A stretch of DNA of 64,000 nucleotides from assembly GCA_026004675.1 (NCBI GenBank), contig BPJP01000005.1:310001-374000 (forward strand). The letters run 5' to 3'. Each line of letters starts with the position of its first letter. The stretch's first letter is position 1. This DNA is from Gemmatales bacterium. Lineage in GTDB: Bacteria > Planctomycetota > Planctomycetia > Gemmatales > Gemmataceae. Below the pieces are notes generated by a model. It made no database searches and had not been told where the DNA came from. It saw only the letters and a list, made by a program, of their open reading frames with translations. A program made the position numbers and the translations under genes. Below are positions 9,171 through 17,724 of the stretch, in pieces.

Positions 9171-10412
9171 GTGAGTTTCTTTCTTACCATCCAAATAGCG
9201 ATGCGGGCCTTGCGCAAAAACATCATGCGCGCCGCTTTGACGGTTCTTGGCGTCGTCATCGGTATAGCCGCCGTGACGACGATGGTATCGATCGGTCAAA
9301 GTGCCGGGCAGTTGGTTCAGAACCAGATCGAAAGTCTTGGGACGAACGTGATCATCGTTTTGCCGCGGGCGATGCGGCATAGTGCTGTTCGCGAGGGCAA
9401 CGTCCATACTTTGACGGCCGAAGATTGCGACGCCATCAACGAAGAATGCCCTGCCGTCCTGGCTGCTTCGCCTGTCGTTCGCACCTCGGAACAACTGATT
9501 TATCGCAACACGAATTGGAAACCTCGGGACATATTCGGCGTCGGTCCGGATTATCTCATCGTTCGCAACTGGCAGCTTCGCTTCGGCCATTTTTTCACCC
9601 GGGGGGACATCAATGCCGCCGAAAACGTCTGTGTCATCGGCCAGACCATCGTCGCCAAGCTTTTCCAGACGACCAACCCTCTCGGCGCCGTCATCCGCAT
9701 CAAGAAAATCCCCTTTCGCGTCATTGGCGTTCTCGAAGAAAAAGGGGCCAATCTCGTCGGCGATGACCAGGACGATGTGGTACTGATCCCGTATTCGACG
9801 GTGATGAAGAAGTTCCAGGAATCGAACTTCAATAACATTCATGCGATCATGGCATCGGCACGCACGCCGCAGCAGATGGCCGAGGCCGAGGAACAGATTC
9901 GCTCTCTCTTGCAGGAACGGCACCGCATCCATGCCGGGGAAAGCGCTGACTTTCATGTTCGGAACACCGTCGAAATCGCCAACATCCTGAGCATCGTCAC
10001 CGGCACCCTGACGCTCATGCTGGCCGCGATCGCCGGCATTTCTTTGGTCGTAGGGGGCGTGGGCATCATGAACATCATGCTCGTGTCGGTTACCGAGCGC
10101 ACCCGCGAAATCGGCATTCGCATGGCCGTCGGTGCCAAAGCCAAAGACATCCTCCGCCAGTTCCTCGTCGAAGCCGTGTTGCTGTCCAGCATCGGAGGAG
10201 TGATCGGCGTTGCTCTGGGAACAGCGGCGTCCGTGCTGGCCATGATGGCACTCAACACGCTCACGAATGGAACGAGATGGCCGGTCGTCATTTCCTTTCA
10301 GGCAGCGGTCATCGCCATGGTTTTCGCTGCCGCCGTCGGCATGTTTTTCGGCTATTATCCGGCTCTTCGAGCCAGCAGGCTTGACCCCATCGATGCGCTT
10401 CGCTACGAATGA
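9171..10412 (+). CDS. MacB-like ABC transporter permease (FtsX type)
   Basis: A 413-residue permease from GTG 9171. It has an N-terminal transmembrane helix (TVLGVVIGIAAVTTMVSIG), a large periplasmic MacB_PCD-type domain (about residues 45-260), then three helices forming the FtsX domain with the signature VGGVGIMNIMLVSVTERTREIGIRMAVGAK and the terminal PALRASRLDPIDALRYE. These proteins work by mechanotransmission with a MacA adaptor, which is immediately upstream here, and a TolC-like channel, a candidate for which lies at 21743-23134. The ATPase domain normally fused to or adjacent to this permease is absent from the window. Confidence 0.9.
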   Translation: MSFFLTIQIAMRALRKNIMRAALTVLGVVIGIAAVTTMVSIGQSAGQLVQNQIESLGTNVIIVLPRAMRHSAVREGNVHTLTAEDCDAINEECPAVLAASPVVRTSEQLIYRNTNWKPRDIFGVGPDYLIVRNWQLRFGHFFTRGDINAAENVCVIGQTIVAKLFQTTNPLGAVIRIKKIPFRVIGVLEEKGANLVGDDQDDVVLIPYSTVMKKFQESNFNNIHAIMASARTPQQMAEAEEQIRSLLQERHRIHAGESADFHVRNTVEIANILSIVTGTLTLMLAAIAGISLVVGGVGIMNIMLVSVTERTREIGIRMAVGAKAKDILRQFLVEAVLLSSIGGVIGVALGTAASVLAMMALNTLTNGTRWPVVISFQAAVIAMVFAAAVGMFFGYYPALRASRLDPIDALRYE

Positions 10413-10452
10413 AGCCAGACCAGCAGCAGCGCCATTCCCCGTGAGGTAGGTC

Positions 10453-11883
10453 ATGATCCGCTTCGTTTTTGCCTGCGTCCTGGCTGGGTTCGCTTCGTCG
10501 GCACCGCTCGCCTGGGCCAAGCCGAACGTCCTCTTCATCGTTGTCGATGATTTGAACAACGACCTGGGATGCTACGGCCATCCACTGGTCCGCTCACCCA
10601 ACATCGATCGGCTTGCCCGACGCGGCGTGCGCTTCGATCGCGCCTATTGCCAGTATCCCGTCTGCAATCCCAGCCGGTCTTCGTTCATGACGGGCAAGTA
10701 CCCCGACCAGACTGGCGTATTGAGCAACGGCGGCAACTTCCGGCAGCGTCTGCCCAATGCGGTCACGCTTGCCCAGCATTTCAAGAACAACGGTTATTTC
10801 GTCGCTCGCGTCGGCAAGATTTTTCATTACGGCGTGCCGATGCAAATTGGCACCAGCGGAGTAGATGATCCAGCCTCCTGGCACAAAGTCGTCAATCCTC
10901 GCGGCATCGATCGCGAAGTCCACGACAAGATCCATACGCTCGAAAAAGGCCAGTTTGGCGGAACGCTCAGTTGGCTCAAACTCGACAGCAAAGCCGAAGA
11001 CCATACCGACGGCAAAGGCGCCACCGCTGCCATCCAGCTCATGGAAGACCATCTCCGTGAAAAAGGAGATCAGCCCTTTTTCCTCGCGGTCGGCTTCTAT
11101 CGACCCCACACCCCTTATGTAGCCCCCACCCGTTTCTTCGATCTCTATCCGCTCGAGAAAATCCAACCCGTCCTTGAAAAAGAAGGGGATCGCGATGATA
11201 TTCCCGTCGCTGCACTTGCCGACCGTCCCAAACAACGTGAACTGACGATCGCCCAGCGCAAGGAAATCATTCAGGCGTACTATGCCTCGATTTCTCTGAT
11301 GGACGAACAGGTTGGCCGGCTTCTCGATGCACTGGACCGTTTGAAAATCGCCGACCGCACGGTGATCGTCTTCTTTTCCGATCACGGATACCACCTGGGC
11401 CATCACGGGCTATGGCAGAAGGGAGACCTTTTCGAAGGCTCAGCGCGTGTTCCGCTGATCATCGCCGAGCCGAAGAGTCCGCATGCCGGGCAGGCGACGG
11501 AGGCTATTACGGAATTGGTGGACATCTATCCGACATTGGCCGAGTTGTGCGGCTTGCCCAAACCAAAGGACGTCGCCGGCACCAGCCTGGTCCCTATCTT
11601 GAAGAACCCACGACGAAAAGGGAAAGAAGCCGCTCTTACCGAGGCTTGGAGCAGGGCTGGCCGAATGCACCCCGAAGTTCGCGGCAAAAAGATTCTCGGC
11701 TACTCGATACGTACTCCCCGGTTCCGTTACACCGAATGGGGCGATGGCAAATTCGGTATCGAACTTTATGACTACCAGACCGACCCTCAAGAATTCACCA
11801 ATCTGGCGAAAGACCCGCGCTATACCGAAACCGTCAAGAAGATGAAGAAGTTGTTGCAAGCTGCTCGCCAAAGAGCCAGTTAG
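10453..11883 (+). CDS. Exported type I sulfatase (iduronate-2-sulfatase-like)
   Basis: This 476-residue protein has a signal peptide (about residues 1-22, ending PLAWA) and the alkaline-phosphatase-fold sulfatase domain. Metal-binding Asp32-Asp33 lie in VDDLNN. The formylglycine motif C-x-P-S-R is at Cys71-Arg75, so Cys71 should be oxidised to formylglycine. Further active-site elements are visible at GKIFHYG, GFYRPHTPYVAP and FFSDHGYHLGHHGLW. The order and the C-terminal GIELYDYQTDPQEFTNLA resemble iduronate-2-sulfatase relatives, which are strongly expanded in planctomycetes for degrading sulfated polysaccharides. A ribosome binding site (GAGG) precedes ATG 10453. No anaerobic or aerobic formylglycine-generating enzyme is in the window. 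Confidence 0.93.
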   Translation: MIRFVFACVLAGFASSAPLAWAKPNVLFIVVDDLNNDLGCYGHPLVRSPNIDRLARRGVRFDRAYCQYPVCNPSRSSFMTGKYPDQTGVLSNGGNFRQRLPNAVTLAQHFKNNGYFVARVGKIFHYGVPMQIGTSGVDDPASWHKVVNPRGIDREVHDKIHTLEKGQFGGTLSWLKLDSKAEDHTDGKGATAAIQLMEDHLREKGDQPFFLAVGFYRPHTPYVAPTRFFDLYPLEKIQPVLEKEGDRDDIPVAALADRPKQRELTIAQRKEIIQAYYASISLMDEQVGRLLDALDRLKIADRTVIVFFSDHGYHLGHHGLWQKGDLFEGSARVPLIIAEPKSPHAGQATEAITELVDIYPTLAELCGLPKPKDVAGTSLVPILKNPRRKGKEAALTEAWSRAGRMHPEVRGKKILGYSIRTPRFRYTEWGDGKFGIELYDYQTDPQEFTNLAKDPRYTETVKKMKKLLQAARQRAS

Positions 11884-11962
11884 AAACTCGCCGCTTAAAG
11901 GCGGATGCCCGAGGGAATGTCGGCTCGGTTTGCCAGGCCCGTTTTAGCAAACGGTAGAGGGC

Positions 11963-12754
11963 TTAGTTTCTGCGGAACCAGCTGGCGAGGTTGAACCAGC
12001 CGGACGATTCCTGCACGACGGCGCCTGGCTGCGGGTGAAGAAACTGATCCCAGGCTTGCGGATCGAAGGGAAGATTCTTGCCGGTGGCCGCTTGCAAAGA
12101 CTGGTGGGCACGGGCACGAAGGGCGACGTCTTCCTTCTCGTTCTTGACGACTTCATAAAGAGCTTCTACAGCCTGGGTGTTGGGGAAGTTCTCCAAGGCT
12201 CGGGCAGCGGCGACGCAGCGGTCGTTTCGCTGCTGGGCCAGATCCGATCGTTCCGCCGGTGGTTCGCGAAGCTGCTTGACCAGAAACGCCAAAGCTTCAG
12301 GGCTTTTCGTTTTGCCCATGGCTTCGAGCGACGCGACTTGCAGGCGAGTGGCGACATCCGGTTCGAAATCCGCCGCCTTGTAGAAAGCTTCTTCGAGTGC
12401 CCGGCTGGCGCGAGGACCCTCGAATTCTCCCAATCTTCTGATCGCGGCCAGGCGGCACAAAGGCTGGCGGTCGGAAACCGCCGTCTGCGCCAACATCTTG
12501 AACATTTGCTCGCGTTGTTGCTCGTCAGCCGGTTCTCGAAGTGCGAGGATGGCCTTGTAACGCTCATCACCGTCGTTGCTTTGTTGCAGCACGAGGAGCG
12601 GATCGGTTCTGCGGAAGATAGTGGCGACCTTTTCGCGAAAAGATTTGTCGCGGCGAGTGATCTCGTCCCAGAAAGAGGCGCAGCCCGGCAAAGTGGAGAC
12701 CAGGCAACAAAAGCCTAACAGCCACACGGACGGTCGGACATTAGGGAGTCGCAC
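11963..12754 (-). CDS. HEAT-repeat lipoprotein
   Basis: From GTG at 12754 this gives 263 residues. On the minus strand AGGAG (plus-strand 12763-12767) lies eight bases upstream, which decides the start over longer upstream options. The signal peptide ends in a lipobox, STLPGC (about residue 24), predicting a lipid-anchored envelope protein. The mature part is alpha-helical and HEAT-like, with repeated blocks such as CRLAAIRRLGEFEGPRAS, RLQVASLEAMGKTKSPEAL and CVAAARALENFPNTQAVEAL. HEAT repeats usually mediate protein binding. It converges with the sulfatase gene and lies downstream of fabI on the same strand, about 170 bases away. Confidence 0.78.
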   Translation of the reverse strand: MRLPNVRPSVWLLGFCCLVSTLPGCASFWDEITRRDKSFREKVATIFRRTDPLLVLQQSNDGDERYKAILALREPADEQQREQMFKMLAQTAVSDRQPLCRLAAIRRLGEFEGPRASRALEEAFYKAADFEPDVATRLQVASLEAMGKTKSPEALAFLVKQLREPPAERSDLAQQRNDRCVAAARALENFPNTQAVEALYEVVKNEKEDVALRARAHQSLQAATGKNLPFDPQAWDQFLHPQPGAVVQESSGWFNLASWFRRN

Positions 12755-12922
12755 GCGAAAAACTCCTGACGATGAAAGGGCCGTCCCGGCAGACGGCGCA
12801 GCGATATCCGCACATGGATTAGCGGTGCGGATATAGCCAGGAGTCGGCAATCGTGCAAGCCCAAAAATCGGCGTTCGTGAAAAAATGTCGTGCTTCTTTT
12901 GCCGACTTTGTGCCCGTTGGTA

Positions 12923-13804
12923 TCAAACGCCCATGACGTTGTAGCCGCAATCGACGTAGAGAATCTGGCCGGTGATGCCCGACGCCAAGGGGCTGCACAA
13001 AAAGGCAGCCGCCGTGCCAACTTCTTCCGGGGTGATCGGCCGGGGCAATGGGGAACGCTCGGCGGCGTAGGCGATCATCTTGTCGATATCGCCGATGGCC
13101 TTGGCGGCGCGTGAGCCGTACGGACCGGCTGAGATGAGGTTGACACGAATATTTTTGCTTCCAAGGTTGCTGGCGAGTTGTTTCGCATCGATCTGAAGGG
13201 CGGCTTTGGCACTCGACATGCCGCCTCCGTAATGGGGAACGACACGTTCGCCGCCAAGGTAAGTCAGACCCAAGGCGGCGGCGCCGTCTGGCCGATTTTC
13301 CATAAGGGGCAGGGCCTCGCGCAGCAACGCCGTCAACGAGTACGCGCTCACGCTCAACGCCGTCAGATAGGCCTTGCGCGACGTTTCGATCGCTCGCTTC
13401 ATGATCTCTGGACTGAAGGCAATGCTGTGCACCAGCACGTCGACGGCATCGAAATGCTTCTTGTAGACCTCGAACATGCCGTGTATGGAATAGTCGCCGT
13501 GCTTCTGATACCGCCGGTCATTGCGGGTCTTTTCATCGACGTCGTCCATCGTGTCGAAGCTGACGTCACAAGCGATGACTTTGTCGACGCGAATGTTGCC
13601 GGCGCCGAAAGGCAGGACGCGCGAGTCGGCGTCGGCTTCTCGTTCCAGGATGCTCTCGACGATACTCACCAAGCGGGGATGGCAGGCGAAGACGAGCCTG
13701 GCACCTGCCGCCTGTAAGGCTTTGGCGATGTGCCAGGCGAATCCGACGTTATCACCTACGCCCGTGACCAGTGCCGTCTTGCCACTCAGATCCAGGGGAA
13801 TCAT
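12923..13804 (-). CDS. fabI: Enoyl-ACP reductase FabI, chlamydial/plant type
   Basis: The 293-residue protein is an NADH-dependent enoyl-ACP reductase, the last step of each fatty-acid elongation cycle. It shows TGVGDNVGFAWHIAKAL for nucleotide binding, VLVHSIA, and catalytic Tyr182, Tyr192 and Lys200. The Tyr-Lys spacing of eight residues, the insertion between residues about 85 and 110, and the blocks YGGGMSSAKAAL and SAGPYGSRAAKAIG.ID.MI are those of plant, apicomplexan and chlamydial enzymes, not the shorter E. coli type (about 262 residues). It is probably the housekeeping FabI. It starts at ATG 13804; neighbours on the same strand are unrelated in pathway. Confidence 0.93.
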   Translation of the reverse strand: MIPLDLSGKTALVTGVGDNVGFAWHIAKALQAAGARLVFACHPRLVSIVESILEREADADSRVLPFGAGNIRVDKVIACDVSFDTMDDVDEKTRNDRRYQKHGDYSIHGMFEVYKKHFDAVDVLVHSIAFSPEIMKRAIETSRKAYLTALSVSAYSLTALLREALPLMENRPDGAAALGLTYLGGERVVPHYGGGMSSAKAALQIDAKQLASNLGSKNIRVNLISAGPYGSRAAKAIGDIDKMIAYAAERSPLPRPITPEEVGTAAAFLCSPLASGITGQILYVDCGYNVMGV

Positions 13805-13958
13805 GTCAGCCTCGATACCGTGGATGTCGTTTGTTGACGAGTTTCAAGTCATTTAGCAAAACAGGCGAAAACGGGCAAGGGTAAAGGAGACGAAGCGTCC
13901 CTCCCATTGCCCGGCGCGATCGGTTGGTCAGGTTTGCAAGTCGCTTGCAGCAATGGCT

Positions 13959-14924
13959 TTATTCGTTGAAAAAGGGAAACAGCCGGCGCAATTCCGCCAT
14001 CGTCGGCTGGCGGCCGTATTCGCAAATCTCAAATGCTTCCGCGTAGCCGATCTTCGCCGCTTTTTCTTTGCCATACCATTTCGCCAACGCATCACGAAAA
14101 CGATTGGCAACAGCGCGATTCCGGGCCAAATGCTGGGCGCGGACTTCCTGACGCCGTTTCTTGCGCCCTTCTTCATCTTTGGGGATCAGGCTCGCGGAAC
14201 CGAGGGCGCCGCCTTCAAACCATTGGGAATCCATCACGCTGACGGCGTCCACTTTCTGCTCGATCACCGAATCGATCGAGACGGCAATATCCGCGGTAAA
14301 AGGGTTCGGCTTTTCGAAGCGATCGGGATAGAAAAGAAAAACCGGATTACGTTTCAAAGGGGGGACATCGGGGCAGAAGAATGGCACGGCCACCATGAAC
14401 GCGGAATCCTGAACGAGAACGCCAGTGTAGCGGTGGTCCGGGTGGTAATCGTTCGGGCGGTGGCTCATGACGATATCTGCTTTCCATTCGCGGATCAGGC
14501 GGGTAATTTTTCGTCGATTTTCCAGGGTGGGCATCAACTCGCCGTCGTGGATATCGAGGACTTCGGTGGTTACGCGGAGGATGCTGGCGGCTTTCTGCAC
14601 TTCGGCGTAACGTCGCCGAGCCAACGGTCCGCCTGCTTCGCGCCAATGGCCGATATCGCCGTTCGTCACGGAAACGAATTTGACATGGTGGCCTTGGGCC
14701 GCCCACATCGCGCCGACGCCGCCAGCGCGGAGCTCGCAATCGTCCGGATGGGCACCAAAGCAAATGATGCGTAATTTGCCGTCGTTCGGCGGAAGCTTGC
14801 GTTCGGCTCGCTCAGTCTGGGTCTTGGCGACGGCCCGCGGCGCGATCGGCGTTTCCTGCCGGCTCCAGAATCCCAATGCCAATCCCAGACTTGCTCCCAA
14901 AACGAAGAAATGCCAGCGGTTCAT
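13959..14924 (-). CDS. Membrane-anchored PIG-L family deacetylase
   Basis: A 321-residue protein with an N-terminal hydrophobic anchor or signal (about residues 4-20), then a PIG-L (LmbE-like) deacetylase domain. The zinc-binding AHPDD motif is at residues 58-62, and the second His motif is DYHPDHRYTG. Family members remove acetyl groups from N-acetylglucosamine-type sugars using zinc. The C-terminal extension (about 230-321) is basic and helical. A ribosome binding site (GGAG) lies eight bases from ATG 14924. It sits 122 bases downstream of a second, only distantly similar PIG-L gene, so the two probably differ in substrate; this one is likely extracytoplasmic. Confidence 0.85.
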   Translation of the reverse strand: MNRWHFFVLGASLGLALGFWSRQETPIAPRAVAKTQTERAERKLPPNDGKLRIICFGAHPDDCELRAGGVGAMWAAQGHHVKFVSVTNGDIGHWREAGGPLARRRYAEVQKAASILRVTTEVLDIHDGELMPTLENRRKITRLIREWKADIVMSHRPNDYHPDHRYTGVLVQDSAFMVAVPFFCPDVPPLKRNPVFLFYPDRFEKPNPFTADIAVSIDSVIEQKVDAVSVMDSQWFEGGALGSASLIPKDEEGRKKRRQEVRAQHLARNRAVANRFRDALAKWYGKEKAAKIGYAEAFEICEYGRQPTMAELRRLFPFFNE

Positions 14925-15046
14925 AACATTTTCTCCACGAGTTTAGCAGACAATGGTTCCCATTCGGTTTACCAGAAACTGGCGAAAATGCACGGAGAAA
15001 CCCGATGGGGTAGGACGCTGTGCGATTTCAAGACATGCGGGGCCAT

Positions 15047-15736
15047 TCAGATCAGATCGCGGAGGGAGCGCAAGCCGACCTCTTCTCGGCAAAGGAAAGG
15101 TTCGCCGTACTCGGCGCCGATCAGCCATCCCCAATGCCGGCAATAATCACGGATCATGTCGAGAAAAGAGCGCGGCTGCGCTGGTCGGCCCGTTACGAAT
15201 TGCGATTGGTAACAGCGGAGTGCCTCGATTTTTTTGTCTATGTAAGGGGAAATGTCGATGATGAACGAAGGTTTGATGTTTAATCGCAAATGAACGGCGA
15301 AATAGTAAATGATTTTTTGCGGGTAGAAAGGTTCGCCGGGGAGGTCGGATTTGGTCAATTTGGCCCAGAAGCGGGCGGCGTCGACAAGCTGACTGGCGGC
15401 GACGTGGTCCGGATGAGCGTCTTCCCAGTAGGGGGCCAGCAATCGAGCCGGCTTCAATTCCCGTATTTTGCCTGCCAGGCGATGCCGCGATTCCAGGTCG
15501 GACTGCAGAAAACGATTACGCAACCCCAAATTTCCTCGCCAATCGAGTTGCAAAACATTCGTCGCGGCTTCCGTCTCCCGCCGGCGAATTTCCGGGCTGC
15601 CATGCGGAGTCGGCTCGCCATCGGTCAAGTCGAGCACCCCCACTTTTGCCCCCTGGGCTTTCAACATCAGGATCATCCCGCCAGCGCCAACCTCGGCGTC
15701 ATCAGGGTGAGGTGCTATGACGAGGTAATCCAACAT
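15047..15736 (-). CDS. bshB1: BshB1-type PIG-L deacetylase
   Basis: The 229-residue cytoplasmic protein starts LDYLVIAPHPDD (zinc ligands His10, Asp13) and matches BshB1, which deacetylates GlcNAc-malate in bacillithiol synthesis. Characteristic blocks are RRRETEAA...LGLRNRFLQ, LLAPYWEDAHPDHVAAS, PSFIIDISPYIDKKIEALRCYQSQF and the end region EYGEPFL. This whole set is specific to the BshB1 group rather than to general LmbE proteins. Bacillithiol synthesis would also need BshA and BshC, not seen here, so the alternative is a related sugar deacetylase. It lies between another PIG-L gene and a carbamoyltransferase, all on the minus strand. Confidence 0.75.
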   Translation of the reverse strand: MLDYLVIAPHPDDAEVGAGGMILMLKAQGAKVGVLDLTDGEPTPHGSPEIRRRETEAATNVLQLDWRGNLGLRNRFLQSDLESRHRLAGKIRELKPARLLAPYWEDAHPDHVAASQLVDAARFWAKLTKSDLPGEPFYPQKIIYYFAVHLRLNIKPSFIIDISPYIDKKIEALRCYQSQFVTGRPAQPRSFLDMIRDYCRHWGWLIGAEYGEPFLCREEVGLRSLRDLI

Positions 15737-15803
15737 GACGAACCGTCTCCCAACATGGATCGAATCGGATGGTGCTGCGACATCGCCGAGGTCGTGCCGG
15801 TTT

Positions 15804-17645
15804 CTAGTCGGGCTGAAACTGTGCCAGATGCTTCTGCCGCTCGGCTTCGGTCTTCCGCTCTGCCTGCTCTTCTTTCAGAAGAATATGCCGACCGAGAACG
15901 AGGACGTCCATATCGGTCATCATAAAACAGCGATAGGCATCTTCCGGGGAGCAGACGATCGGTTCGCTGCGAACATTGAAACTGGTATTGATGAGGATGG
16001 GGCAACCGGTCTTTTCGTGGAATCGGCTTAGCAAGCGGTGGAGCAAGGGATGCCGGTCGCGATCGACAGTCTGGACGCGGGCGGAGAAGTCGATGTGGGT
16101 GATAGCCGGCACGGTGGACCGACAGTAATTCAATTTGTCGATGCCGAAGGCTTGATCATAATCGCTGCCCAAGGGCAAGCGGTGTTCCTGACGCACGGGG
16201 GCGACGAGAAGCATATAGGGGCTGTCTTCACCGGGCCGCATTTCGAAGTATTGGTCCACATATTCGCGAAGAACGATTGGAGCAAAGGGGCGGAAGGATT
16301 CGCGGAATTTGATCTTCAAATTCATGATGGACTGCATCCTGGGGCTGCGAGCATCGCCGAGTATGCTGCGGGCGCCGAGAGCGCGTGGGCCGAATTCCAT
16401 CCGTCCTTGAAACCAGCCAACGACTTTTTCCTGGAGCAAAAGATCAGAGACGCGGTCACACAATTCCTCGTCGGACTGGCACACTGAGAACACGGCGTGG
16501 TGTTTCAAGCAGGTTTCCCGGATTTGCTCTTCGGAGAAAGCCGGTCCGAGAAAAGAGCCACGTTGGGTGTCCTGGCCGTTTGGGTGTCGGGGTTTTTCCA
16601 GCAGTTGATACCAAATGAACAGGGCCGTTCCCAGCGAGCCGCCCGCATCGCCTGCGGCCGGTTGGATCCAGATGTTCTCGAACGGTCCTTCGCGAAGGAT
16701 GCGACCGTTGCCGACGCAATTCAGGGCCACGCCGCCGGCGAGAACCAGGTTGTTCAAGCGGGTCTGCCGGTGCACATGCCTGGCCATGCGCAGCATTACC
16801 TCTTCGGTAACGGCTTGCACGGAGGCGGCCAGATCCATGTCGCGTTGGGTAATCTCGGACTCCGGCGGCCGAGGCGGTCCGCCGAATAACGCGTGAAATC
16901 GGGGCGACGTCATCGTCAGTCCCTGGCAGTAATTGAAATAGCGCATGTCGAGCCGAAACGAGCCGTCCTCCTTCAAATCCATCAAGTGATCGAGAATCAG
17001 ATTCTTGTAGCGCGGCTGGCCATAAGGCGCAAGCCCCATTACCTTGTACTCGCCACTGTTGACTCGAAAGCCGGTGTAGTACGTAAACGCCGAATACAGC
17101 AAACCGAGCGAGTGGGGAAAGCGGATTTCGTTGACTAATTCGATCTTGTTTGCTCGGCCAATGCCCCAGCACGTCGTCGACCATTCCCCCACGCCGTCGA
17201 GGGTGAGGATCGCCGCCTCGTCGAAAGGGGAGGGGAAGAACGCGCTGGCTGCATGCGATTCGTGGTGGTCGGTGAAGACGAATCGACCGGAATACTCGCC
17301 ACGCAGACCACGGCTCATTTCCCTCGGCAGGAACAGCTTCTGTTTCAACCACAGAGGCAGAAAACGCCGAAACGAAACGTAACCGAGAGGCACATATGCC
17401 AGATACGTCTCCAGCAGCCGTTCGAATTTTCTCAACGGTTTCTCGTAAAAGCCTACATAGTCGAGATCGCCCGGTCGCAAGCCGGCGCTCTGGAGGCAGA
17501 AATCGATGGCATGCTGAGGAAACCCATGGTCATGCTTCTTTCTTGTGAAGCGCTCTTCCTGGGCAGCCGCCACTATCTCGCCATCCACCACAACAGCAGC
17601 GGCGGAATCATGGTAAAATGCCGATATTCCCAGTATCGCTGTCAC
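15804..17645 (-). CDS. NodU/CmcH-type O-carbamoyltransferase
   Basis: This 613-residue protein begins at GTG 17645 with ILGISAFYHDSAAAVV and contains the Kae1-like N-terminal domain (HHESHAASAFFPSPF, LTLDGVGEWST, AGGVALNCVGNG) and the C-terminal carbamoyltransferase domain (FQGRMEFGPRALGARSILGDARSP, KFRESFRPFAP, INTSFNVRSEPIV). It should transfer a carbamoyl group from carbamoyl phosphate, via carbamoyl-AMP, to a hydroxyl of a sugar or natural product. The two sugar-deacetylase-like genes directly downstream on the same strand suggest a shared role in modifying a glycan or glycoconjugate, but that is inferred from position only. Confidence 0.92.
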   Translation of the reverse strand: MTAILGISAFYHDSAAAVVVDGEIVAAAQEERFTRKKHDHGFPQHAIDFCLQSAGLRPGDLDYVGFYEKPLRKFERLLETYLAYVPLGYVSFRRFLPLWLKQKLFLPREMSRGLRGEYSGRFVFTDHHESHAASAFFPSPFDEAAILTLDGVGEWSTTCWGIGRANKIELVNEIRFPHSLGLLYSAFTYYTGFRVNSGEYKVMGLAPYGQPRYKNLILDHLMDLKEDGSFRLDMRYFNYCQGLTMTSPRFHALFGGPPRPPESEITQRDMDLAASVQAVTEEVMLRMARHVHRQTRLNNLVLAGGVALNCVGNGRILREGPFENIWIQPAAGDAGGSLGTALFIWYQLLEKPRHPNGQDTQRGSFLGPAFSEEQIRETCLKHHAVFSVCQSDEELCDRVSDLLLQEKVVGWFQGRMEFGPRALGARSILGDARSPRMQSIMNLKIKFRESFRPFAPIVLREYVDQYFEMRPGEDSPYMLLVAPVRQEHRLPLGSDYDQAFGIDKLNYCRSTVPAITHIDFSARVQTVDRDRHPLLHRLLSRFHEKTGCPILINTSFNVRSEPIVCSPEDAYRCFMMTDMDVLVLGRHILLKEEQAERKTEAERQKHLAQFQPD

Positions 17646-17724
17646 GACTTCTCATCCCAACGACGGCTTCCTTTCAAGTCTAGCTTTCCTTCCGCTGTTC
17701 TGGCGCGGAATGGACGATTTTTCC

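Noticed and set aside
9159..10559. 466-codon minus-strand open frame opposite the MacB-like permease
   Set aside because: The plus strand encodes a clear FtsX-family permease; the antisense frame is low-complexity and His/Asp-rich, typical of a shadow frame.
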